The notes below the pieces were generated by a model that had not been told where the DNA came from, did not search any database, and was given only the letters and a program-made list of their open reading frames with translations. Shown one piece after another: positions 1-12,091 of a DNA stretch of 64,000 bases. Position 1 is the first letter of the stretch, and the number at the start of each line of letters is the position of its first letter. The position numbers and the translations under genes are program-made. This DNA is from Acidobacteriaceae bacterium (GTDB taxonomy: Bacteria; Acidobacteriota; Terriglobia; Terriglobales; Acidobacteriaceae): NCBI GenBank assembly GCA_903642235.1, contig CAHJWL010000004.1, forward strand, positions 186,001 through 250,000. Reading direction: 5' to 3'.

Positions 1-449
1 ATGAGCTCGTCGATAGCCGACGTGATCGCTGTATATTCGCCGCCGATGCCTGCTCCCGTGAGCGCCCGGCACAGCGTAAACGTCAGCAGGTTCCAGCTAA
101 AGGCGGTTGCTGCCGTGGAGCAAACATAGAGCGTCAGCGTCCAGAGAAAGAGGCTTTTGCGTCCGTACACGTCAGCCAGGTAGCCAAAGATCAAGGCACC
201 CAGAACTGTGCCGGCGAGATAGCCGGTCGAGGCGATGCCTAACTGCGCGTCGGAGAAGTGCAGGGTGGTGGCCGACTTCAACGCTCCTGAGATGGAGCCA
301 CCCACACCGCCCTCAAGCCCGTCAAGAAGGAAGGTCACCCCGAGAGCAATGACCATTCGAAGGTGCCAGCGGCTCCACGGCAGTCGATCCAGGCGAAGAG
401 GAATATTGGTCTCGAACGTTCCGGGTGTTGCTGCTAGTACAGCTTGCAT
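1..449 (-). CDS. MFS transporter, N-terminal part (runs off the window edge)
   Basis: This is the first 149 codons of a major facilitator superfamily transporter; the rest lies before base 1. The ATG at 449 is followed by a short cytoplasmic leader and then hydrophobic helices. After helix 2 there is a loop GYLADVYGRKSLF, which is MFS motif A (G-x-L-[AG]-D-x-x-G-R-[KR]). Further on, GAGIGGEYTAITSAIDEL matches the conserved helix 4/5 region of sugar or organic-acid porters (the IGGEY type). The substrate cannot be told from this part. It is on the same strand as the acyl-CoA-dehydrogenase-like gene that ends at 500, about 50 bases upstream, so it could be the last gene of that run. Confidence 0.85.
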   Translation of the reverse strand, partial: MQAVLAATPGTFETNIPLRLDRLPWSRWHLRMVIALGVTFLLDGLEGGVGGSISGALKSATTLHFSDAQLGIASTGYLAGTVLGALIFGYLADVYGRKSLFLWTLTLYVCSTAATAFSWNLLTFTLCRALTGAGIGGEYTAITSAIDEL

Positions 450-499
450 AGAACCTCCCCAATCGCTCTCAATCTGTTGTGGTAGCAGGCCCAGCAGTT

Positions 500-1420
500 C
501 TACTGACGTACGAGCCGTGCCAGAGCCTCTAGATCCCGCTCACCATGTGACTGGCGTAAATACACATCAGCTTCCTGGTAGCGGCGGGAGACACTCTCGT
601 CCATCGAGAGCGGCGCGGGACCGTAGGCACGCGCAAAACGCCTGAGCACGTCCGTTCCCATCTGCTCGATCAGGTGCCTCAGCTTCAACGCTCGGATCTG
701 AGCGCCCGGGAGATCGTGCGGAAAGAGGTCGATCTCTCTGCCCGCTTCATCCAGCAAGGACAGCATGCCCCAGAGATTCGCGTGCAGCGCTCCAAGGTGA
801 GCCAGTGTATGTGAATCGTCTCTGCGCATGGACGTCGCAGCATCTACCAGACCCGCAACGCCTCCGGCCCAGCAGGCAGCAGGACCACAGGCTCCATGCC
901 AGAAGCCTGGTCGCCCGGCATACCAGCCTGATCCACCAATGACGCCGTCCTCTACGATTGGCGTGTCCCGGAAGGTAACAACTCCGGTATGCGTCTCGCG
1001 AAACGCTCCAACCTGCCACGCGGAAAGATCCGCCGCGATCGTCTCTGCATGTTGCCTCACGTCAATCTCAACAAGGCGGGAGTCCGGCATACTGACTGTT
1101 ACCAGGGCACGATCGACAAGGTCAGCGCCGCTGCAGAAGGCCTTTGATCCTCGTATCGCACCTGACCGGAGCTCTAGACCTGTTCCCGGCTTCTCTGAAG
1201 CCCATACGGCATACACGGCATGGGGCGTAGAGCTGCGGCCAGCCTCCGCGAGAATCGCCACAGCATCCCAGTGCGCCTCTGCGAGTTTGGCCAGCGTAAG
1301 GTCCTCACGCCCAATCTCGGCAAGCAGACGATGCCTCTCTCGTGTATTCCCACAGCCTGGCAGCGGGAGCTGCTGCTCAATGACTTGCATCAGTCGAGAT
1401 TGAAGCTGAGCACCCGTCAT
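500..1420 (-). CDS. Short acyl-CoA-dehydrogenase-like protein
   Basis: A 306-residue protein resembling the acyl-CoA dehydrogenase fold but shorter than the usual 380 residues or so. The middle part (GLELRSGAIRGSKAFCSGADLVDRALVTV) looks like the beta-domain segment around the flavin and substrate site of this family, where a typical enzyme has SG-x-K-x-F/Y-x-S/T-x-A-x-x-A. The C-terminal half is alpha-helical. I see no clear catalytic base, so activity on acyl-CoA is not assured. Its ATG overlaps the stop of the glycosyltransferase gene by 4 bases (ATGA), which implies translational coupling. The partners (GT2, PIG-L deacetylase) suggest modification of a glycosylated or acylated metabolite rather than fatty-acid catabolism. 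Confidence 0.7.
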   Translation of the reverse strand: MTGAQLQSRLMQVIEQQLPLPGCGNTRERHRLLAEIGREDLTLAKLAEAHWDAVAILAEAGRSSTPHAVYAVWASEKPGTGLELRSGAIRGSKAFCSGADLVDRALVTVSMPDSRLVEIDVRQHAETIAADLSAWQVGAFRETHTGVVTFRDTPIVEDGVIGGSGWYAGRPGFWHGACGPAACWAGGVAGLVDAATSMRRDDSHTLAHLGALHANLWGMLSLLDEAGREIDLFPHDLPGAQIRALKLRHLIEQMGTDVLRRFARAYGPAPLSMDESVSRRYQEADVYLRQSHGERDLEALARLVRQ

Positions 1421-2130
1421 CGCGCCATCTCGTTGTGTGCCGCCAAGGCATCTGCAAAGCCATGGGGAGCACGTCCGAAACGCCGACCACTTGTCAGTAC
1501 CTTGAGCCTGGCGTCCGACAGCCGTCGGTGATCCGGATGGTCAAGCCGATGCCAGAGGTCGTGATCCTCTGCGTTGTGCAACTCTCTCCACCCCCCGGCT
1601 TCAAGGTAAGCGTCTGCTCTGACCCCAAGATTCGCCCCATGCACATGGGGGTGTGAACCGTCTGAATGGACAAGGTACGTCAGACGAAAGCGATCGGGAA
1701 CGAGCGCGTCGTGATCTTCAAAGGAATCGACGTCAACGATTCCGGCGACACCTGCATATCCCTGTTCGGCGAGCAAAACCTGATCGAGCAACCACGTCTC
1801 CGGAACTTCGCAATCTGCGTCCGTGTTCGCGAACCAGCAGCACCGCGGAGATCCACTGTACCGGTGGAGTGCCGTCCGTGCGGCCAGCCCACGGGCTGCG
1901 CCCACACAGCCTGCATCCGTCTCAATTACGACACCACTCCTCCCAACCAGGTGCTTCGCCAGCCCAAATGAGGCGTCTGTCGAACGATCGATGGCAACCA
2001 CCAAGTCGCTTGTCACTCCGGCCGGTAAGAGCATGCGCGCTTTAGCGACCGATCTTAAACATCGCGGAAGAAGCTGCTCTTCATCTTTTGCTGGAATCAA
2101 GACAGCAACGTGCCAGGCTAAGCCGCTCAA
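1417..2130 (-). CDS. Family 2 glycosyltransferase
   Basis: A 237-residue GT-A fold glycosyltransferase. Residues 11-25 (LIPAKDEEQLLPRCL) form the first nucleotide-binding strand and helix. Near residue 100, ANTDADCEVPETWL holds the D-x-D metal-binding motif, and HGANLGVRADAYLEAGGW near residue 165 is the usual acceptor-side segment. There are no membrane segments, so the protein is probably cytosolic or peripheral. The reading frame opens with a TTG at 2130 preceded by a weak AGG; I see no better start. It is coupled to the downstream acyl-CoA-dehydrogenase-like gene by a 4-base overlap and follows the PIG-L gene by about 90 bases. The sugar donor is unknown. Confidence 0.82.
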   Translation of the reverse strand: MSGLAWHVAVLIPAKDEEQLLPRCLRSVAKARMLLPAGVTSDLVVAIDRSTDASFGLAKHLVGRSGVVIETDAGCVGAARGLAARTALHRYSGSPRCCWFANTDADCEVPETWLLDQVLLAEQGYAGVAGIVDVDSFEDHDALVPDRFRLTYLVHSDGSHPHVHGANLGVRADAYLEAGGWRELHNAEDHDLWHRLDHPDHRRLSDARLKVLTSGRRFGRAPHGFADALAAHNEMAR

Positions 2131-2221
2131 GGTGTACCTGGCGGATCCAGCCTGAAGTTCAGATCAAGCTTGTACTCCGCTTTATCGAAGGCTGGCGTCG
2201 AAGCAAACCTGAAAAGCGTTT

Positions 2222-2917
2222 TCATGAACGGATATAAACCTCAAAGGATCTCCGAGCGGGAGCCAGCAGTTCATCGGAAAGAATCGGCTGCCCGTCTGGA
2301 TGCTGTAACTGTGATGCGTGGGCGGAAAGTGCATGCAGCTTCTTCTCCTGCTCCTCTGCACTGAGCGACAGCGAAACCATAGAAATGCCCTGGAGAGTTT
2401 CAGGAGATCCACGATGCCACGTCCAGAAGAGATAGGAGGTGAGCGTAAGGTTCTTTTCACCTGCCACCCTCTCCGCGGCACGACCCACAGCTTCATGGTC
2501 AGGGTGGAAGTCCTCTCGCCAGGGTGCTATCAGGTGGGTATCTGGTCCCGTGAGTCGTTGCAGGGCCAGGTAGATCCCCTCTTCCTCGTCCATCAATCGC
2601 CGATCCGGTAGTTTGAGGCGGTGAATACTTTCTTCACCGATACCGAGTCTCGCGAGTGCGATGGTCTGCTCCTGAACGCGGACGGCGGCAAGCCCTTCAA
2701 CATTTGCATATGCACCTTCTCCATCCGTGATCGCGATAGCTGTGACTGGCACGCCCAGCAATCGCAGCCTGGCGATCAGGCCGCCCGCACCCAGGGTTTC
2801 ATCATCCGGATGGGGTGCCAGAACCATCGCAGGCCGCAGCGACGGCTCCCACGTGGGCAGATTTTTCAAGTGCGAGAGCCAGGTCATTTCTGAGGTCAGC
2901 GGGATGATCGTCGGCAT
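2222..2917 (-). CDS. PIG-L/LmbE family deacetylase
   Basis: A zinc-dependent N-acetyl sugar deacetylase of the PIG-L/LmbE/MshB family, 231 residues. The zinc and catalytic motif APHPDDE is at residues 34-40, and the third zinc ligand lies in FHPDHEAVG at residues 137-145. The ATG at 2917 has GAGGTGAT just upstream. Members of this family remove the acetyl group from an N-acetylglucosamine-type sugar after transfer to a lipid, thiol or small-molecule carrier. With the adjacent GT2 enzyme this suggests glycosylation followed by de-N-acetylation, freeing an amine for further modification. The MATE gene ends only about 20 bases upstream, so the two are probably cotranscribed. Confidence 0.88.
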   Translation of the reverse strand: MPTIIPLTSEMTWLSHLKNLPTWEPSLRPAMVLAPHPDDETLGAGGLIARLRLLGVPVTAIAITDGEGAYANVEGLAAVRVQEQTIALARLGIGEESIHRLKLPDRRLMDEEEGIYLALQRLTGPDTHLIAPWREDFHPDHEAVGRAAERVAGEKNLTLTSYLFWTWHRGSPETLQGISMVSLSLSAEEQEKKLHALSAHASQLQHPDGQPILSDELLAPARRSFEVYIRS

Positions 2918-2939
2918 ATCACCTCAATACCTCGATGCG

Positions 2940-4355
2940 TCAGACTCGCGCTTTTTGCCAGCGGCCGCTGAGGAAGAATCCCCCGCTCAAAAGGAGTGCA
3001 AGAACCTGTGCAACCAGGATGGCAAAGAACACTCCGTTGATTTTAAAAGAGGTGTGGACCGAAAGAAACCACGCCAGTGGAATCTCTATGATCCAGAAGC
3101 CTACTAGGTTAAGGAGCGTCGGGGTGAAGGTATCACCGGAGCCATTGAACGCCTGCAAAAAGATGACTGCGAAGGCGAAGAAAAAGTTGCCATAACAGAA
3201 GACGCGCAGAGCACTTACCGCTGTGGCCGTCGCTCCGGGATCGTTGCTGAAAAAGGATATAAGCGGGTGAGCGGCCAGGATGAAAACGAGGCTCGAACCA
3301 CCCAAGAACACGAAATTGACTATGCCGGTGCGCCAGATCGAACTTCTGGCCCGGTCCATATCTTTCGCTCCAACGCTCTGACCCACAAGCGTCGCTGCCG
3401 CGTTGCTGAGACCAAATGTTGGAAGGAGCAGGAAGCCTAAGAGGCGGAAGGCTACGGTGTATCCGGCGATAGCTGTTGCGCCAAAGAGGCTCACGATGCG
3501 CACAAGGGCCAACCATCGCCCCTGCTCCAGGACAAACTGCAGCGCGCCACCTCCTGAGATCCGAAGGAACGACCACATTTCAGCGACGTTCAAATGCAGA
3601 TGTTTCGCCTTGATCCGGAGGCGTTCGCTCCCCCTTCCCAGACGGTAAAACTGGTAGGCGACTGCAGCGCCCCTTCCGATCAGAGTAGCGATGGCAGGAC
3701 CAGTGACGCCGAGCTTGGGAAAGGGGCCGATCCCGAAGACCAGAAGCGGATCCAGCACGAGATTGATGATGTTTGCGATCCACAGCAGACGCATTGCAAA
3801 GGCAGCGTCCCCCGAGCCTCGAAAGATAGCGTTGTTCAATGACAGAAGAATAATGACGCCAGAAGTTCCAAGCGCAACTCTCGCGTAGGTCGAACCTATC
3901 TGGAGGATAGGATCTGTCGCCCCCATCAGCGCCAGAAGCTTCGGCGCCAGAAAGAAGAGCGGAGCTCCCAGCACAGCGCCGACCGCAATGCTGACCGCAA
4001 TGGCCTGCACGGCATCGGCTGCTGCCTTGTCTCCGTTGTTTTCTCCAATTCGTCTCGCGACCATGGCTGTCACCGCAGTGGCAAGGCCCGAACTGATTGC
4101 AAAGATGATGGTCAGCAGCGACTCGGTAAGCCCCACAGTTGCGATGGCATTCGGTCCAAGCTTGCTCACCCAGAAGATGTCCGTGAGGCCAAAGATGGAT
4201 TCAAGGGCCATCTCCAACATCATGGGAATCGCTAAGAGCGCAATAGCCTGGTTAAGGTTATAGGCTGCATAGTTGACCTGCGTTCCCGCAAGAGCTTCCT
4301 TGAGGAGCTGCTTGATCGAGAGATGTCCAGCACTTTCTTGTTCCAGGGACGACAC
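2940..4355 (-). CDS. MATE family efflux transporter (copy 1)
   Basis: A 471-residue inner-membrane protein with twelve predicted hydrophobic segments arranged as two homologous halves, as in MATE (multidrug and toxin extrusion) cation antiporters. Recognisable family segments are IPMMLEMALESIFGLTDIFWV in helix 1 and NNAIFRGSGDAAFAM and the matching QAFNGSGDTFTPT in the two halves. The frame opens with a GTG at 4355 and has no strong ribosome-binding site. It is the first gene of a minus-strand run with PIG-L, GT2 and the acyl-CoA-dehydrogenase-like gene, so it may export their product. It is clearly paralogous to the MATE gene at 21956-23398, with the same length and motif wording throughout. 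Confidence 0.9.
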   Translation of the reverse strand: MSSLEQESAGHLSIKQLLKEALAGTQVNYAAYNLNQAIALLAIPMMLEMALESIFGLTDIFWVSKLGPNAIATVGLTESLLTIIFAISSGLATAVTAMVARRIGENNGDKAAADAVQAIAVSIAVGAVLGAPLFFLAPKLLALMGATDPILQIGSTYARVALGTSGVIILLSLNNAIFRGSGDAAFAMRLLWIANIINLVLDPLLVFGIGPFPKLGVTGPAIATLIGRGAAVAYQFYRLGRGSERLRIKAKHLHLNVAEMWSFLRISGGGALQFVLEQGRWLALVRIVSLFGATAIAGYTVAFRLLGFLLLPTFGLSNAAATLVGQSVGAKDMDRARSSIWRTGIVNFVFLGGSSLVFILAAHPLISFFSNDPGATATAVSALRVFCYGNFFFAFAVIFLQAFNGSGDTFTPTLLNLVGFWIIEIPLAWFLSVHTSFKINGVFFAILVAQVLALLLSGGFFLSGRWQKARV

Positions 4356-4994
4356 ACACGCCTATTTTTCTTACTCGGTTTACTTCGAAGAGAACCTATT
4401 GAAGGAGTAGTTCTATGAAATCTGATGCGCTACGCAGAGGAAAGCCCCCTCTGAACAACGGGGTAACTTCATGCCCTCAACGGAGTAAGCGGATGCGGCC
4501 TGTATCAGCCGGTTAAGAGCCTTCGCCCGGCATATACCTGCTCCGGAGGGTTAGGTTCCAGGGATGCAGCATCGTGCTAACGGAGGAGCGAACGGCAATC
4601 CTCTTACGAGCGTCCCTCTGCAATCCGTTGCGTCGCATCCCCTGATGAAGGCGACAGCTACTCTGGCGCCCTGGGCCGCGAATAAGGCGAGTGCAAACAA
4701 TGTTTGTGTGAGAACGCCTGCGGAGAGCATTCGGAGGCTGACAAAAGGCTTCGCCAGATGGTCTGACGGCATTTCGCCATGGAGGAGCAGGCCGGCGCCG
4801 CGCGCTCAGCGTTTATGCATGCCAAAGGAAATGAAACGGCAAATCTGCAGGTAAGTTTCTGTTTCTGATGTACTTACAGGCTATCACCCGTCCTTGCGGG
4901 TGTCGAGGAAATCCTTTGGATCTGACTGGTGCGTCCTGAATCCTCAAACATCAGATGGTCTAGACTCTAGCTGTCATTTTTTGAGGTCATCTCC
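4356..4994. other. Intergenic stretch with no supported gene
   Basis: About 640 bases between divergent genes. It contains only short open frames on both strands, none with a recognisable domain. The longest on the minus strand (4551-4772, 73 codons) has a hydrophobic centre but resembles nothing I know and lacks a convincing ribosome-binding site. Promoters for the MATE run (minus) and the glycosyltransferase (plus) must lie here. Confidence 0.5.
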
Positions 4995-5972
4995 GTGTCG
5001 ATGTCTTACTCCATTGTCATTCCTGTTTTAAATGAGGAAGACGCTATTCCAGAGTTGTACGCCCGGCTGAATACAGAGCTTGAGAAGATGACAAGTTCTC
5101 GAGATGAGTTCGAGATCATCTTCGTGGATGACGGCAGTACCGACCAGACCTTCAAACTCCTGGCCGAGATCGCCAGCATCGATTCGCAGGTAAGCGTCAT
5201 TCAGCTACGAAAGCGCTACGGGAAGACGGCGGCACTCTCGGCGGCGTTCAAGGCCGTGACCGGGAACATTACTCTTACTCTGGACGGTGATCTGCAGCAC
5301 AACCCCGAAGACATCCCTCGCTTTGTCGAGAAGATGGCGGAGGGTTTCGACATTGTCTGTGGATGGAGAGAAAAGCGCGTTGACAACTTCTGGATGAGGC
5401 GCATTCCTTCACGCTGCGCGAACTGGGTTATGAAGCGGCTCAGCCATGTAGACATCGAGGACTTCGGAGGCGGGTTCAAGGCGTACCGCACTGCGGTTTT
5501 GAAGGAAGTTCCCCTTTACGGTGGAATGCAGCGCTTCATCCCTGCCCTCGCCTCGCTTCAGGGAGCCCGCATCTGCCAAATACCGATCAAGAACACGCCA
5601 AGACGATTCGGACAGTCCCGCTATGGCATCTCGCGCATCATCCCGGTCTTCTTCGATCTCCTCAGAATCTATTTTCTCCTGACCTATTTGCAGCAGCCTC
5701 TGAGATTCTTTGGCTCTGTGGGCCTGGCACTCGTAGGTGTTGGTGGCCTCACGGGAGTCGGCCTCCTGCTTGATCGCCTCCTTGGCAATCAGCACATGAT
5801 GCAGACACATGGTCCCCTGGTCTTCCTTATGGGACTGGCTGTGGTGTCAGGAATCCAGCTCCTCATGATCGGGCTGGTAGGAGAGATGTTGTTGTGGTTG
5901 CATCACCAGAAGGAACTGAAGCAATATACGGTTGCCGAGGTCGTCTCGACAAAGATCTCTCGAACGTCCTGA
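4995..5972 (+). CDS. Polyprenyl-phosphate glycosyltransferase (ArnC/DPM1-like GT2)
   Basis: A 325-residue GT2 enzyme that would transfer a sugar from a nucleotide donor to undecaprenyl phosphate on the cytoplasmic face of the inner membrane. The GT-A domain shows FVDDGSTD (residues 44-50) and the metal-binding LDGDLQHNPED (96-106); the lipid-side QSRYGISR segment sits near residue 212. Two membrane helices follow, at roughly 238-258 and 270-297, as in ArnC, GtrB and YkcC-type enzymes. Start choice is open between the GTG at 4995 and the ATG two codons later. It converges on the ArnT-like gene with only 5 bases between stop codons; enzymes of these two types commonly act in sequence. Confidence 0.9.
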   Translation: MSMSYSIVIPVLNEEDAIPELYARLNTELEKMTSSRDEFEIIFVDDGSTDQTFKLLAEIASIDSQVSVIQLRKRYGKTAALSAAFKAVTGNITLTLDGDLQHNPEDIPRFVEKMAEGFDIVCGWREKRVDNFWMRRIPSRCANWVMKRLSHVDIEDFGGGFKAYRTAVLKEVPLYGGMQRFIPALASLQGARICQIPIKNTPRRFGQSRYGISRIIPVFFDLLRIYFLLTYLQQPLRFFGSVGLALVGVGGLTGVGLLLDRLLGNQHMMQTHGPLVFLMGLAVVSGIQLLMIGLVGEMLLWLHHQKELKQYTVAEVVSTKISRTS

Positions 5973-5977
5973 CAGGG

Positions 5978-7780
5978 TCAGCGATCCGGCTCGTTACTGA
6001 GGATGAACTTGCCGGAGGAGGAGCCAAGGAGATAGGACCGATGTGTCTCCTTCCAGAGGCGGGTGCGATCCTCATCATGCGTGATAAAGAAGACCCTGTT
6101 GGGGCCGGACCACAGCCTCTCAAACGAGGCGTTGTCCTCGAACCGATGGGGAGCGTCAGAAAACAGGGATCCGTACCAGAGATTGTTGACTCGTCCGTTC
6201 AGCATGTAGACCGGCTGCCGCGTATAGAAGTTAATGCTTGAGCCGTTTGAATACTCGCCATCAAGCACCACCAGGTCAGATGGACTCAACCGCTTCTCCA
6301 ACAAGCGCGCGAGCGGTTCTGAACCGAGAATCGGGTAGAACACGGCGAGTCCGAAGTGAACGCTTGTAAGCACCGCACACATCCCGAAGGCGAGGGCCAG
6401 ATTAGACCAGTAATACTGCTTTCGTAAACGAAGGAGAAAGGAAAGGCCCGTCGCGAAGAAGATGCTCACAGCCATGCCGAGGAGCGGCAGGCGAAAGAAA
6501 CCGAAGGCTGTCACCGTGAGGTCAAAGAGATGGCCGAACGAAAGAGCGTAATCCTCAGGATGCCGCTTCAACTCCTGATAGAGCTCTGCACCAGGCGCAG
6601 GCGTGTGAGCCACAGCAGCCAGGTACAAACACAAAGCTGCAAGCAATGTCCCAAGACCCAGGAGCACGGCAGAGCAGGCCATCGCCCATCGTGGCAGCTT
6701 CAGGAGCTGGGATTCTTCCTCGGCCAGGTAGGCGCCCACCAGCGCAGCAAGAGCAGGAACGGCAGGGAGTGTGTAGTACTCCTGGCGTGTCGAAAAGCTG
6801 AAGAAGCCAACGATCATGAGCGCCCAAAGGCACAGGAGAAGTTTCGCTCCGCCTCGTTTTCGAGGCAGGTCCCGACCGGCTAGCCACTCTCGTGCCGTGC
6901 CGACGAGGAAGAGTCCCCAGGGAAGAATCCAGACGATCAGCAGCACACAGAAAGTGAGCAGTGGAACCTTGTCATAATCACGCGGTATGCGCGTGTTCAG
7001 GTATCGGTTGACTTGCTCGTTGATGAAATAAAACCAGAACCAGCCTCGCGATGCACCTTCCGCCGGGTTCCGCATCGCGGCAAGCACATGCCACGGCGAT
7101 GCAACAACGAAGAAGACGAGCGATCCAAAGAGAACGCGCAACCGGTAGAAGAGCCGTAAACGGCCGGTGAAGAGCAGGAAGGCTAGAAGAAGCCCCACCG
7201 GAAAGACGATACCGATCAATCCTTTGGTCAGGACAGCCGCTGCCGTCACGCAAGCAAAGGATCCTGCTTGGAAAAGAGTCGCTCTCCCCTCCTGCTCCGC
7301 TCTGCTGATCATGAGCAGGATGAGGTCTGCAGCAATCGTCATCCAAAGCCCGACGATGATATCCGGGATGAAGAAGCGAGTGAAAATATACGGACCGATT
7401 GCTGTTGCAAGGGCGCATGCGGAGTACAGCCCTGCCCTCTCTCCGAACTGCCGGCTTATGAACCAGTACAGGTAGAGGACGAGGACCAACACAGCCAGAG
7501 CCAGGGTGAGGCGGACGGCCCAGTCATGCTGACCGAAGATGCCGATGGAGAAAGCCCCGAGCCAATACGGCAAGGGTGGTTTGTCCAGGTACCTGATCCC
7601 ATCCACATAGAGCGTGACGTAGTCATGCCGCACCGCCATTTCGCGGGCGGCTTCCATGTGGATCCCGTCGACATCATCCAGCAGGGGAGGGGAAAAGATG
7701 CCGAACAGCTGAGTGACTGCCCAGATACAGGCGAGTATCAGAACGGACGACCCCTTGTAAGCAGACTTTGTTTGCAGCAC
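5978..7780 (-). CDS. ArnT-like (PMT/GT39-GT83 family) membrane glycosyltransferase
   Basis: A polytopic inner-membrane glycosyltransferase of about 600 residues that would take a sugar from a polyprenyl-phosphate donor and place it on a periplasmic acceptor such as lipid A. The N-terminal membrane region carries the periplasmic catalytic-loop signature (SPPLLDDVDGIHMEAAREMAV, with the acidic pair), followed by YLDKPPLPYWLGA, which is diagnostic of this group. About a dozen hydrophobic helices follow, then a soluble C-terminal domain. The open frame begins with a TTG at 7825, but the GTG at 7780 has AGGA eight bases upstream and gives a more typical N-terminus, so I use that. The converging ArnC-like gene is the likely source of its donor. 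Confidence 0.88.
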   Translation of the reverse strand: MLQTKSAYKGSSVLILACIWAVTQLFGIFSPPLLDDVDGIHMEAAREMAVRHDYVTLYVDGIRYLDKPPLPYWLGAFSIGIFGQHDWAVRLTLALAVLVLVLYLYWFISRQFGERAGLYSACALATAIGPYIFTRFFIPDIIVGLWMTIAADLILLMISRAEQEGRATLFQAGSFACVTAAAVLTKGLIGIVFPVGLLLAFLLFTGRLRLFYRLRVLFGSLVFFVVASPWHVLAAMRNPAEGASRGWFWFYFINEQVNRYLNTRIPRDYDKVPLLTFCVLLIVWILPWGLFLVGTAREWLAGRDLPRKRGGAKLLLCLWALMIVGFFSFSTRQEYYTLPAVPALAALVGAYLAEEESQLLKLPRWAMACSAVLLGLGTLLAALCLYLAAVAHTPAPGAELYQELKRHPEDYALSFGHLFDLTVTAFGFFRLPLLGMAVSIFFATGLSFLLRLRKQYYWSNLALAFGMCAVLTSVHFGLAVFYPILGSEPLARLLEKRLSPSDLVVLDGEYSNGSSINFYTRQPVYMLNGRVNNLWYGSLFSDAPHRFEDNASFERLWSGPNRVFFITHDEDRTRLWKETHRSYLLGSSSGKFILSNEPDR

Positions 7781-7971
7781 GAGATCAATCCTATCTGAGC
7801 CTTCAAGGCCTTCGTTGAGGACCAAAGATGGCTGGCAGCAGCTGCAGTTTGCGGCGCAGCGAAGGGGTCAGCGGCACACTCTTCGCGTCCATGCTGTCCA
7901 GCATCCCCTTGCGGTGAAAACGCTCTGTCTAGCTATCGCCTACGATGGAAGTTAATTGCGCGATCATCCCG

Positions 7972-11328
<3,357 letters not shown>

Positions 11329-11348
11329 CACTCACGCGTCTGCACTGC

Positions 11349-11377
11349 GGCCCGGCTAACCTTAGGCTGGCCGGGCC
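11349..11377 (+). terminator. Hairpin downstream of katG, probable terminator
   Basis: Twenty bases after the katG stop, GGCCCGGC (11349-11356) pairs perfectly with GCCGGGCC (11370-11377) across a 13-base loop. There is no clean run of T after it, so it may be Rho-assisted or simply stabilise the 3' end. Confidence 0.5.
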
Positions 11378-11532
11378 CAGTACCCTTTACAGAAGCAGCG
11401 TGAGCCTAGATCTTCCATACTGGTCAGCGATGTAACGAGCGGCGCGCCGTCTGTAGATCACCTGCGAATACAATCTCGCGTCAAAGCCTGGAGATCTTCT
11501 CTCGATGCAAGCGCTACTCGCTTAAGGATCCC

Positions 11533-12033
11533 ATGACCCTCGCCCAACGCCTCTTACCTGAGCTCGAACAGCAACTCGCCAACACGCACAAGGTACTGAG
11601 CGAGGTGCCAGACGGACGGAACGACTTTGCTCCCCATGAGAGGTCGATGCCGCTTACTCGATTAGCTGGTCACACGGCCGAACTTGCCGGGTTCGCGCAC
11701 CTTCACCTCACTGTGCCGAGCATCAACATGGGAACCCCGGAGGATCCACGCAAGATTCTTCGCATGTTGCTCAAGGCGGATCTCGTTCATGAGTTTGAAG
11801 GTATGGCCGCACGCCTCGTCGAGACGCTGAAGGCAACCAGTGATGCAACATTTGACGAGAGCTTCACCCTCTTGAAGCAGGGAAATCTGGTGCTTCAAAC
11901 CACTCGCTATAACGCCTACCGTACGTTGTTTCTTGACCACATGGTTCATCACCGCGCCCAACTCGGGGTCTACCTCAGGCTGCTCGGCGAGAAGGTACCA
12001 GCGACCTTTGGGCCGACCGCGGATGATAAGTAA
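11533..12033 (+). CDS. DinB-family (DUF1993-like) four-helix-bundle protein
   Basis: A 166-residue all-helical protein of the DinB/YfiT superfamily, whose members use a three-histidine metal site and often act as thiol-dependent S-transferases. The candidate ligands are His47 (RLAGHTAELAGF) in one helix and His136 with His140 (FLDHMVHHRAQLGVYLR) in the last helices. The ATG at 11533 has AAGGA five bases upstream. It stands alone between katG and the converging beta-propeller gene. The actual substrate is unknown; a stress or thiol-linked function would fit its neighbour katG but is only a guess. Confidence 0.85.
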   Translation: MTLAQRLLPELEQQLANTHKVLSEVPDGRNDFAPHERSMPLTRLAGHTAELAGFAHLHLTVPSINMGTPEDPRKILRMLLKADLVHEFEGMAARLVETLKATSDATFDESFTLLKQGNLVLQTTRYNAYRTLFLDHMVHHRAQLGVYLRLLGEKVPATFGPTADDK

Positions 12034-12091
12034 CTCTAACTGCTTAAGAGCCAAGTCTGAGACGCACCTTCACCCGTGACGAACCCGCGCG

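Noticed and set aside
4551..4772. A small minus-strand frame with a hydrophobic centre
   Set aside because: No ribosome-binding site, no homology I can recognise, and it lies in a region with many random frames.
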